Shown: positions 1 to 6,088, counted from the first letter of the stretch. The stretch is 7,139 nt of DNA from an uncultured Comamonadaceae bacterium (GCA_946482115.1 CAMLQP010000152.1:1-7139), one strand, 5' to 3'. The notes: generated from the letters alone by a model not told the origin. A program made the numbers and translations.

Positions 1-647
1 GCATGACCGAGATGTCGCCGCTGGGCACGGTCTGCACGCTCAAGAACGCGCAGCTGGCGCTGCCCCAGGCCGAGCAGGACCAGATCCGCCTCAAGCAGGG
101 CCGCGCCGTCTTCGGCGTGGACATGAAGATCGTGGACGGCCAGGGCCAGGAGCTGCCCTGGGACGGCAAGACCTACGGCGACCTGCTGGTGCGCGGACCC
201 TGGATCATCGAGAGCTACTTCAAGGGCGAGGGCGGTGACCCGCTGGTGGACGGCTGGTTCCCGACCGGGGACGTGGCCACCATCGACGCCGATGGCTTCA
301 TGCAGATCACCGACCGCAGCAAGGACGTGATCAAGTCCGGTGGCGAGTGGATCAGCTCCATCGACGTCGAGAACATCGCCATGGCGCACCCGGCGGTGGC
401 CATGGCCGCCTGCATCGGCGTGTTCCATCCCAAGTGGGACGAGCGCCCCATCGTGGTGGTGGTGAAGAAGCCGGGCGCAGAGGTCACCCGCGAGGCGCTG
501 CTGGCCCACTACGAGGGCAAGATCGCCAAGTGGCAGGTGCCCGACGACGTGGTGTTCGTCGACGCCATCCCGCTGGGTGCCACCGGCAAGATGCAGAAGA
601 TGGTGCTGCGCGAGCAGCTCAAGGGCTACCAGCTGCCCGGGCTCTGA
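1..647 (+). CDS. Fatty-acid/carboxylate--CoA ligase, C-terminal part (5' end outside window)
   Basis: This is an adenylate-forming acyl-CoA synthetase, which activates a carboxylic acid with ATP and CoA in the cytoplasm. The frame is open from the left edge, with codon boundaries at position 3. The first visible residues, MTEMSPLGT, are the internal A5 motif, so that ATG is not the start. Family members are about 540 residues, so roughly 330 residues should lie upstream. Counting from that Met, visible motifs are TGD at 88-90 (A7), the hinge region TDRSKD at 103-108 followed by SGGEWIS (A8), and ATGKMQK at 193-199 (A10) with the likely catalytic Lys196. The segment resembles DmdB/AlkK-like medium- or long-chain fatty-acid and methylthiopropionate ligases, but chain length cannot be read from this half. 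The TGA stop shares one base with the ATG of the solute-binding protein (TGATG), indicating co-translation. Class is secure; substrate is open. Confidence 0.93.
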   Translation, partial: MTEMSPLGTVCTLKNAQLALPQAEQDQIRLKQGRAVFGVDMKIVDGQGQELPWDGKTYGDLLVRGPWIIESYFKGEGGDPLVDGWFPTGDVATIDADGFMQITDRSKDVIKSGGEWISSIDVENIAMAHPAVAMAACIGVFHPKWDERPIVVVVKKPGAEVTREALLAHYEGKIAKWQVPDDVVFVDAIPLGATGKMQKMVLREQLKGYQLPGL

Positions 648-1876
648 TGACCAGTCGCCGCCGTTTCTGCGCCGCCGCGGCCGCCAGCCTGGTGGCGCCC
701 TCCGTGCGCGCGCAGCGGCCGGTGCGCATCGCCTTCATCGACCCGCTCTCCGGGCCGTCGGGCGCCGTGGGGCGCAACGGCCTGCGCAGCTGGCAGTTCG
801 TGATCGACCGGCACAACCGCCTGGCGCCGGCCGGGGCGCCGCGCCTGCTGGTGGCGGGCTTCGACAACAAGGGCTCGCCGCAGGAGAGCCTCAACGCGCT
901 CAAGGCCGCGCTGGACCAGGGCTTTCGCTACATCATCCAGGGCAATGGCTCGGGCGTGGCGGCGGCGCTGTCCGATGCGCTGACACGCCACAACACGCGT
1001 TTTCCGGCGCGCTCGGCGCTCTATGTCAACTACGCCGCCGCCGACCCGGTGCTGACCGGGGAGAAGTGCAGCTTCTGGCACTTCCGCATCGATGCCGACA
1101 CCTCGATGAAGGTGCAGGCGCTGGCCACCCACATGGCCGAGCAGCCGGCGCTGCGCCGCATCTACCTGCTGAACCAGAACTACGCCCACGGCCAGCAGGT
1201 GTCGCGCTATTTCAAGCTGGCGATGGCGCTGCGCCGCCCGGACGTGCAGGTGGTGGGCGATGAGCTGCATCCGCCGTTCCAGCTCGACGATTTCTCGCGC
1301 TACGCCGGGCGCATCGTGGCGGCCAAGGCGCAGGCGGTGGTCAGCGGCAACTGGGGTTCGGACCTGATCCGGCTGGTGGAGTCGCTCACGGCCGCGCGGG
1401 CCGAGCTGTCGCTCTACGCCTACTACCCCACGCTGGCCGGCACGCCTGCTGCCCTGGCCCGGGCGGGCGCGGGCCTGCAGGTCTACCAGATCGCCTACAA
1501 CCACGGCCAGCACGCCGGCGAGCCGAACGAGGTGGCCCAGGCCTTCCGCCAGCGCCACCGCGAGGACTTCGTGATCCACGGCTGCATCACCGGCCTGCGC
1601 ATGCTGGTGCTGGGCATGGCGCGTGCCGGCAGCACCGATCCGCGCGCCGTGGCCGAGGCCATGAGCGGCCTGCGGTTCGAGGGTTTCGACGGCCCGGTCG
1701 AGATGCGGGCGGACGATCACCAGCTGCAGCAGGATCTGCACCTGTCGCGCTGGCAGCGGCTGCCGGCGGGGCAGGGGGCGGGCGCGGAAGGCACCGGGAT
1801 GACTTTCGTGCCGGTGCGCCGTTTTCCGGCGGCCGAGGTGTCCACGCCCGTGACCTGCCAGATGGCGAGGCCCTGA
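647..1876 (+). CDS. ABC transporter periplasmic solute-binding protein, LivK-like (Peripla_BP_6)
   Basis: This 409-residue protein captures the substrate in the periplasm and delivers it to the permeases encoded just downstream. The start at 647 is chosen because the ATG overlaps the ligase stop and yields a clean signal peptide. Residues 3-7 are SRRRF, a twin-arginine (Tat)-like motif, followed by a short Ala-rich segment and likely cleavage after VRA at residue 22. The mature part begins RPVRIAFIDPLSGPSGAVG, the usual first strand and loop of the leucine-binding-protein fold. Other family-like segments are IIQGNGSG near 96, YVNYAAADPVLTG near 126, YLLNQNYAHG near 173, GNWGSDLIRLV near 234 and MRADDHQLQQDL near 353. 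An open frame extends upstream to 347, but it runs through the ligase gene and is not used. There is no strong ribosome-binding site, fitting translational coupling. The ligand is unknown; beside a CoA ligase, a carboxylate is as plausible as a branched-chain amino acid. Confidence 0.92.
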   Translation: MTSRRRFCAAAAASLVAPSVRAQRPVRIAFIDPLSGPSGAVGRNGLRSWQFVIDRHNRLAPAGAPRLLVAGFDNKGSPQESLNALKAALDQGFRYIIQGNGSGVAAALSDALTRHNTRFPARSALYVNYAAADPVLTGEKCSFWHFRIDADTSMKVQALATHMAEQPALRRIYLLNQNYAHGQQVSRYFKLAMALRRPDVQVVGDELHPPFQLDDFSRYAGRIVAAKAQAVVSGNWGSDLIRLVESLTAARAELSLYAYYPTLAGTPAALARAGAGLQVYQIAYNHGQHAGEPNEVAQAFRQRHREDFVIHGCITGLRMLVLGMARAGSTDPRAVAEAMSGLRFEGFDGPVEMRADDHQLQQDLHLSRWQRLPAGQGAGAEGTGMTFVPVRRFPAAEVSTPVTCQMARP

Positions 1877-1880
1877 CACC

Positions 1881-2768
1881 GTGGAACTGCTGCTGGTCTC
1901 CCTGCTGAACGGGCTGAGCTACGGGCTGCTGCTGTTCATGCTGAGCGCCGGCCTGACGCTGATCTTCAGCCTCATGGGCGTGCTCAACTTCGCGCACGCC
2001 AGCTTCTACATGCTGGGCGCCTACCTGGCGCACAGCGTGAGCCAGGCCTGGGGCTTCTGGCCGGCGCTGCTGCTGGCGCCGCTGGCCGCAGGCGCGCTGG
2101 GCGCGGCGTTCGAACATGTGGTGCTGCGCCGGGTCCATCCGCTGGGCCACGTGCCCGAGCTGCTGGTGACCTTCGGGCTGGCCTACGTCATGCTGGAGCT
2201 GGTGCAGCTGGTCTGGGGCCGGGGGCCGGTGGACTACCGCGTGCCAGAGGCGCTGGCGGGCACGCTGTTCACGGTGTCCGGCATCGGCTTTCCGGCCTAC
2301 CGGGCTTTCATGATGGGCGTCTCGCTGCTGGTGCTGCTGGGCCTGGCGCTGGTGCTGCGGCGCAGCCGCTGGGGCCTGGTGATCCGCGCCGCCCTGACAC
2401 ACCCGCAGATGGTGCAGGCGCTGGGTCACGACGTGCCGCGCGTCTTCATGGGCGTGTTCGCGGGCGGCGCGGCGCTGGCCGCGCTGGCGGGCGTGCTGGG
2501 CGGCAACGCCTTCGTCACCGAGCCCGGCATGGCCGCCACCGTGGGCTCCATCGTCTTCGTGGTCATCGTGGTCGGCGGGCTGGGCTCGCTGGCCGGCGCG
2601 TTCGTGGCCTCGCTGTTCATGGGGCTGCTGCAGACCTTCGCGGTGGCGCTCGACTGGCCGCTCGGGCCATTGCGGCTGAGCCAGGTCGCGCCGCTGCTGC
2701 CGTACGTGCTGCTGGTGCTGGTGCTGGTGCTGCGCCCGCAGGGACTGATGGGGCGGCGCGAGGCATGA
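1881..2768 (+). CDS. livH: Branched-chain amino acid-type ABC transporter permease, LivH family
   Basis: This 295-residue integral inner-membrane protein forms half of the transport channel, pairing with the LivM-type subunit. It starts with GTG four bases after the binding-protein stop, with GAGG at 1867-1870 ten bases upstream. No better in-frame start is seen, and the N-terminus matches family members that begin a few residues before the first helix. The first helix region (residues about 10-50) contains GLSYGLLLFMLSAG and MGVLNFAHASFYMLGAYLA, a hallmark of LivH. Further hydrophobic segments lie near 60-75, 90-108, 138-158, 190-208, 215-250 and 270-288. The stretch VVGGLGSLAGAFVAS near 231-245 is the conserved segment next to the ATPase coupling helix. 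Length is typical. The stop overlaps the livM start by ATGA. The symbol reflects family, not proven leucine transport. Confidence 0.94.
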   Translation: MELLLVSLLNGLSYGLLLFMLSAGLTLIFSLMGVLNFAHASFYMLGAYLAHSVSQAWGFWPALLLAPLAAGALGAAFEHVVLRRVHPLGHVPELLVTFGLAYVMLELVQLVWGRGPVDYRVPEALAGTLFTVSGIGFPAYRAFMMGVSLLVLLGLALVLRRSRWGLVIRAALTHPQMVQALGHDVPRVFMGVFAGGAALAALAGVLGGNAFVTEPGMAATVGSIVFVVIVVGGLGSLAGAFVASLFMGLLQTFAVALDWPLGPLRLSQVAPLLPYVLLVLVLVLRPQGLMGRREA

Positions 2769-3964
2769 AGCGTTTTGCGGGGGCCTGGCCCTGGCTGCTC
2801 TATGCCGCCGCGCTGCTGGCGGCGCCGCTGCTGTTCGACAGCGGCTTCGCGCGCACGCTGCTGTCCCAGATGGGCATTGCCGTCATCGCCTGCCTGAGCT
2901 ACCACCTGCTGCTGGGGCAGGGCGGCATGCTGAGCTTCGGCCACGCGGTCTACACCGGCGCCGGGGCCTACCTGGCCATCCACACGCTGAACGCGGCGGC
3001 CGCGCACGGCTGGCCGTTGCCGGTGAGCCTGCTGCCGCTGGCCGCCGGCCTGGGCGCGGCGCTGATCGCGCTGCCGCTGGGGTGGCTGTCCACCCGCAAG
3101 GCCGGCACGCCGTTCGCCATGATCACCCTGGGCGTGGGCGAGCTGGCCTGGGCCGTGGCGCTGATGTTCCCCGGCGTGTTCGGCGGCGAGGCCGGCGTCT
3201 CGGGAAACCGCGTCATGGGCACCGCGCCCTGGGGCGTCACCTTCGGCCCGGCGGTGCAGCTGTATTACCTGATCGCGGCCTACGTGCTGGCGGCCACGCT
3301 GCTGGTGCACGCCTTCACCCGCACCACGCTGGGCACGCTGCTCAACGCCGTGCGCGACAACCCGCTGCGCGTGGGCTTCCTGGGCTATGACACCCGCACG
3401 CTGCGGCTGATCGCCTTCGTGGTGGCGGCCTTCCTGGCCGGCATCTCGGGCGGGCTGGCGGCGCTGCAGTTCGAGATCGTCACGCCCGAGGTGCTGGGTA
3501 CCACGCGTTCGGGCACGCTGCTGCTGTTCACCTTCCTGGGCGGCACCACGCTGCTGGCCGGGCCGGTGGTGGGCGGCGTGCTGATGGTGCTGGCGCTGGT
3601 GTGGCTGTCCACGCTCACGCCGGCCTGGCTGCTCTACATGGGCCTGGCCTTCATGGGGGTGGTGATGCTGGCGCCGGACGGCGTGGCCGGGCTGGCGCAG
3701 CGCGCCTGGCGCGCCCGCTCCTGGAGCTGGCGCGGCATCGGCCGGGGGCTGGCGCTGGCGCTGATGGCCGCCGGGCTGGCGCTGGCGATCGAGATGGCCT
3801 ACCACCGCCAGCTCAGCGCCGCGCTGGGCGACGTCATGGTGCGCGGACCCTGGCGGCTGGACACCGCCGGCCTGATGCCGTGGGCCGCCGCCTGGCTGCT
3901 GGGCCTGGCCGGCGCCGGCCTGTGGCGCGGATTGCGACCGAAGGAGACAGCCCATGGCGCATGA
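2765..3964 (+). CDS. livM: Branched-chain amino acid-type ABC transporter permease, LivM family
   Basis: This 399-residue inner-membrane subunit is the second half of the channel. Its ATG lies in the ATGA overlap with livH. Family signatures are LLGQGGMLSFGHAVYTGAGAYLA starting near residue 48, with its Gly-rich LSFGHA core, then NPLRVGFLGYDTRTLRLIAF at 199-218, the loop expected to contact an ATPase, and AFLAGISGGLAALQ near 222-235. The segment FLGGTTLLAGPVVGG at 257-271 replaces the more usual IGGxGTxxGP type. After the usual end of the conserved core (LAPDGVAGL, about 302-310) there is an extension of some 85 residues with an Arg/Trp-rich stretch and two more hydrophobic segments, near 326-343 and 372-389. 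The gene ends eleven bases inside livG. Family assignment is firm; the role of the extension is unknown. Confidence 0.93.
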   Translation: MKRFAGAWPWLLYAAALLAAPLLFDSGFARTLLSQMGIAVIACLSYHLLLGQGGMLSFGHAVYTGAGAYLAIHTLNAAAAHGWPLPVSLLPLAAGLGAALIALPLGWLSTRKAGTPFAMITLGVGELAWAVALMFPGVFGGEAGVSGNRVMGTAPWGVTFGPAVQLYYLIAAYVLAATLLVHAFTRTTLGTLLNAVRDNPLRVGFLGYDTRTLRLIAFVVAAFLAGISGGLAALQFEIVTPEVLGTTRSGTLLLFTFLGGTTLLAGPVVGGVLMVLALVWLSTLTPAWLLYMGLAFMGVVMLAPDGVAGLAQRAWRARSWSWRGIGRGLALALMAAGLALAIEMAYHRQLSAALGDVMVRGPWRLDTAGLMPWAAAWLLGLAGAGLWRGLRPKETAHGA

Positions 3965-4706
3965 GCCGGTGCTGAGCCTGCGCGGCCTGGGCCACCGCTT
4001 CGGCGACACGCGGGTGCTGTCGGGCATCAGCCTGGACGTCCGGCGCGGCGAGCGGCTGGCCGTGATCGGCCCCAACGGCGCGGGCAAGTCCACGCTGTTC
4101 AACCTCATCAGCGGCGCGCTGGCGCCCGCCGAAGGCGAGGTGCGGCTGCGCGGCCACGCCATCACCGGCCAGGCGCCGGCCCGTGTGGCGCGGCTGGGCC
4201 TGGCGCGCGGTTTCCAGGTCGGCCAGCTGTTTCCGCGCCTGAGTGCGCTGGACCACCTGCGCGTGGCCGCCGCCTGGCGTGACGGCCACGGCTACCGTTT
4301 CTGGCGGCTGTGGTCGGGCCAGCGCGCCAGCACCGCCGCCGCCATGCAATGGCTGGATCGGCTGGGCCTGCAGGGCAGGGCCGCCGTGCCCGCCGCGCAA
4401 TTGAGCTACGCCGAGCAGCGCGCGCTGGACGTGGGCATGGCCCTGGCCAGCGGTGCCGACGTGCTGCTGCTGGACGAACCCACCGCCGGCATGAGCCACA
4501 GCGAGACCACCGCCTTCGTGCGGCTGCTGCGCGATGCGACCGAAGGCAAGACCCTGCTGGTGGTGGAACACGACATGGGCGTGGTGTTCGAGCTGGCCCA
4601 GCGCGTGGCGGTGCTGGTGCGCGGCGAACTGCTGGCCTGCGACACGCCCGATGCGGTGCGCGCCCACGCCGGCGTGCGCGCGGCCTACCTGGGAGACCTG
4701 CCATGA
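3954..4706 (+). CDS. livG: ABC transporter ATP-binding protein, LivG family
   Basis: This 250-residue cytoplasmic ATPase works with LivF to power uptake through the LivH/LivM channel. The start at 3954 has a strong ribosome-binding site, AAGGAG at 3941-3946, seven bases upstream, and overlaps the livM end by 11 bp. The Walker A motif is canonical, GPNGAGKST at 39-47. The Q-loop Gln is at 88 in RGFQVGQLFP, Walker B is LLLDE at 171-175 with the catalytic Glu175, and the switch His is His206 in VVEHD. The insert around 110-130 and the C-terminal ACDTPDAV...AYLG are LivG-like. The oddity is the signature motif: residues 150-155 read LSYAEQ, so the highly conserved second Gly of LSGGQ (LSYGEQ in many relatives) is Ala153. 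The rest is intact, so this is a working ATPase subunit with an altered signature rather than a broken gene. Confidence 0.95.
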   Translation: MAHEPVLSLRGLGHRFGDTRVLSGISLDVRRGERLAVIGPNGAGKSTLFNLISGALAPAEGEVRLRGHAITGQAPARVARLGLARGFQVGQLFPRLSALDHLRVAAAWRDGHGYRFWRLWSGQRASTAAAMQWLDRLGLQGRAAVPAAQLSYAEQRALDVGMALASGADVLLLDEPTAGMSHSETTAFVRLLRDATEGKTLLVVEHDMGVVFELAQRVAVLVRGELLACDTPDAVRAHAGVRAAYLGDLP

Positions 4707-5398
4707 GCCTGCTGCAGGTGCGCGGGCTGCGTGCGGGCTACGGCCTGGGGCAGGTGCTGCAGGGGCTCGATTTCGACGTCGGCGCGGGCGAGATCGTCGC
4801 GCTGCTGGGCCGCAACGGCTCGGGCCGATCCACCACCGCCAAGGCCCTCATGGGCCTGCTGCCGGCCAGCGGAGCCGTCGACTGGCGCGGCCGTTCCATC
4901 CTCGGCCAGCCGCCCCACCTCATCGCCCGCCAGGGCCTGGGCTACGTGCCCGAAAGCCGCGACGTGTTCCCGCACCTCACCGTGCGCGAGAACCTGCGCC
5001 TGGGCCAGCGCGGCACGGCCGGGCGCTGGAGCTACGACGACGCCTGGCGCCTGTTCCCCGCGCTGCGCGAGCGCGAACACGTGGCGGCCGGCGTGCTCTC
5101 GGGCGGCGAGCAGCAGATGCTCAGCCTGGCCCGCTGCCTGATGGGCGAGCCGGCCGGCCTGATCGTGGACGAACCCACCGAGGGCCTGGCGCCCCAGGTG
5201 GTGGCGCAGGTGGCCGAGGTGCTGCGCGGCCTGCGCGCGCAGGGCCTGGCCGTGCTGCTGATGGAACAGAAGCTGGCCATGGCCCTGTCGATCGCCGACC
5301 GGGTGCTGGTGCTGGGGCACGGTGCCGTGAAGTTCAGCGGCACGCCCGCCGAGCTGGCTAGGCGGGAGGATGTGAGTCGGGAGTGGTTGGAGGTCTGA
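4703..5398 (+). CDS. livF: ABC transporter ATP-binding protein, LivF family, with Arg in Walker A
   Basis: This 231-residue partner ATPase of LivG starts at an ATGA overlap with the livG stop, with GGGAG at 4691-4695 as ribosome-binding site; longer upstream frames are livG shadow. Walker A reads GRNGSGRST at 36-44, so the nucleotide-binding Lys is Arg42 (codon CGA at 4826-4828). The Q-loop region is YVPESRDVFP, with Glu84 where most ABC proteins have Gln; this is usual for LivF (VPEGR). The signature LSGGEQ at 132-137 is canonical, Walker B ends IVDE at 154-157, and the switch position is Gln189 in MEQK, as in other LivF proteins (VEQN). From memory, Arg in this Walker A recurs in a subgroup of betaproteobacterial LivF-like proteins, so it is probably not an error. 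The C-terminus REWLEV is family-like, but the last 15 or so codons differ in usage from the rest. It is the last gene of the operon. Confidence 0.94.
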   Translation: MSLLQVRGLRAGYGLGQVLQGLDFDVGAGEIVALLGRNGSGRSTTAKALMGLLPASGAVDWRGRSILGQPPHLIARQGLGYVPESRDVFPHLTVRENLRLGQRGTAGRWSYDDAWRLFPALREREHVAAGVLSGGEQQMLSLARCLMGEPAGLIVDEPTEGLAPQVVAQVAEVLRGLRAQGLAVLLMEQKLAMALSIADRVLVLGHGAVKFSGTPAELARREDVSREWLEV

Positions 5399-5403
5399 TC
5401 ATG

Positions 5404-5428
5404 AGGCTGCCTAGTGCAGCGGCAGCCT
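5404..5428. terminator. Perfect 8-bp inverted repeat at the livF/vapC convergence; possible hairpin terminator
   Basis: AGGCTGCC at 5404-5411 pairs exactly with GGCAGCCT at 5421-5428 across a nine-base loop. It begins five bases after the livF stop and covers the vapC stop codon on the other strand. A transcript from either direction would form the same stem. No T-tract follows on either strand, so it is not a textbook Rho-independent terminator. It may act with Rho, protect 3' ends, or be chance in GC-rich coding DNA, since most of it encodes the VapC C-terminus. No other terminator is visible in the 12-base gap between the genes. Confidence 0.35.
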
Positions 5429-5788
5429 GTGGCAAACCCCGAAACGCTCGCTCAAGTCAGCCAGCCGCTTGTCCAGCGTCCACAGGCTGGCCCCCGGGGT
5501 CATCAAGGTGGAGGCCAGCAGTGTCAAGTCCACCAGACCACAGCCGAGGCCGAAAAGCCGCCCGTTTTTGACGAAGGCCATCACTTCCCGCGCACTGGCG
5601 AGGTGGGTCATCTTCAGCCGCCCCAGATCGGCCAGTGTGCGTTCGCGTGAGGGCGGTGTGCCGCAGGCCAGTTCTCCCAGCACCATGGGGTGCATCAGCA
5701 CCAGGTCCCGTTGCAGCAGCTCGACCAGCAGCGTGTTGCGCTGGCGGAAGTGATCGATCCAGACCGATGTATCGACCAGGACCTGCAT
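5411..5788 (-). CDS. vapC: VapC-type PIN-domain ribonuclease toxin
   Basis: This 125-residue PIN-domain protein is the toxin half of a type II toxin-antitoxin pair. VapC toxins are Mg2+-dependent endoribonucleases that attack tRNA or rRNA and are held inactive by VapB. The expected four acidic residues are present: Asp6 in VLVDTSVWID, Glu39 in VLGELACG, Asp87 in GLVDLTLLA and Asp106 in WTLDKRL. Length is typical. I chose ATG at 5788, whose first base is the last base of the vapB stop (TGATG); the GTG one codon upstream at 5791 is an alternative. GAAGG within the end of vapB is a possible ribosome-binding site. It faces livF with only 12 bp between stops. Codon use and base composition are visibly less GC-biased than the transporter genes, consistent with separate acquisition. 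The frame is full length with all catalytic residues, so it is probably functional; the RNA target cannot be inferred. Confidence 0.93.
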   Translation of the reverse strand: MQVLVDTSVWIDHFRQRNTLLVELLQRDLVLMHPMVLGELACGTPPSRERTLADLGRLKMTHLASAREVMAFVKNGRLFGLGCGLVDLTLLASTLMTPGASLWTLDKRLADLSERFGVCHRLPLH

Positions 5789-5991
5789 CACGTGGTGGTG
5801 CCTTCGCGGCGGCGGGGAATGTCCGGCATGTCCGGTGTGGTGCCGCCCAATGCCGCCAGGCGTTTGGCGGCTTGCACCCGCACGAAGGTCTTGATGGCTT
5901 CGCGGATCAGCTCGGCTTTGTCCATGCCGGGGTCGGCTACTTCCAGGGCTTCTTCAAAGAGCGCATCATCAATCGTCACGGTCGTTCGCAT
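5788..5991 (-). CDS. vapB: VapB-type antitoxin (ribbon-helix-helix-like N-terminus)
   Basis: This 67-residue protein is the antitoxin that neutralises VapC and, in this family, usually represses its own operon. It begins MRTTVTIDDALFEEAL, a short beta strand then helix, followed by DKAELIREAIKTFVRVQAAKRLAALGG, matching a ribbon-helix-helix dimer with a helical extension. The Pro/Arg-rich tail PDMPDIPRRRE (residues 53-63) is the type of tail that inserts into the VapC active site. The start at 5991 is preferred over an in-frame ATG at 6030 because relatives begin MRTTVTIDD, GAGG sits five bases upstream (5997-6000), and the upstream ATG lies in the predicted control region. The stop overlaps the vapC start by one base. 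Assignment is strong from the sequence pattern and the partner. Confidence 0.93.
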   Translation of the reverse strand: MRTTVTIDDALFEEALEVADPGMDKAELIREAIKTFVRVQAAKRLAALGGTTPDMPDIPRRREGTTT

Positions 5992-6004
5992 GGCAGCCTC
6001 GATG

Positions 6005-6020
6005 GCATCATTTTTGATGC
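6005..6020. repeat. Inverted repeat in the vapBC leader; candidate VapB operator
   Basis: GCATCA at 6005-6010 and TGATGC at 6015-6020 are perfect six-base inverted arms around TTTT. A further CATCA at 6028-6032 pairs with TGATG at 6015-6019. They lie between the predicted vapBC start point and its ribosome-binding site. VapB proteins usually bind short palindromes here to autoregulate, so this is the best operator candidate. It could also be an RNA hairpin in the leader. Confidence 0.45.
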
Positions 6021-6041
6021 GATTTATCATCAGATTTGAGG

Positions 6042-6070
6042 ATTAGAACGCCATGGCAGGAGAAAGACAA
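6042..6070 (-). promoter_or_regulatory. Candidate sigma-70 promoter for vapBC
   Basis: Read on the minus strand, TTGTCT (6070-6065) matches four of six bases of the -35 consensus. It is followed after 17 bases by TCTAAT (6047-6042), matching five of six bases of the -10 consensus. Transcription would start near 6035, giving a leader of about 44 bases before vapB. Spacing is ideal and the site sits in the only AT-rich stretch upstream of the pair. Confidence 0.55.
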
Positions 6071-6088
6071 GCAGGCGACAGTGCTGCA

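Noticed and set aside
347..646. An N-terminal extension of 100 residues for the solute-binding protein.
   Set aside because: It runs out of frame through the ligase gene and is Arg/Gly-rich nonsense. The internal start at 647 gives a proper signal peptide.
626..1879. A 417-residue open frame on the minus strand opposite the solute-binding protein.
   Set aside because: It has the same Arg/His/Gln/Ala-rich antisense composition and no family-like motif. It covers almost exactly the plus-strand gene.
187..3853. A 17-base exact direct repeat (TGGTGCGCGGACCCTGG) at 187-203 and 3837-3853.
   Set aside because: Both copies encode VRGPW within unrelated proteins under strong codon bias. No flanking similarity or mobile-element structure was seen, so chance is the simplest explanation.
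2426..4165. A 579-residue open frame on the minus strand opposite livH/livM/livG.
   Set aside because: The translation is low-complexity Gln/His/Arg/Gly/Ala-rich with no domain, typical of the antisense of GC-rich coding DNA. The plus strand carries clear livH, livM and livG.
5992..6030. A 13-residue N-terminal extension of VapB from an ATG at 6030.
   Set aside because: It would cover the operator-like repeats. The start at 5991 has GAGG five bases upstream and matches family N-termini.
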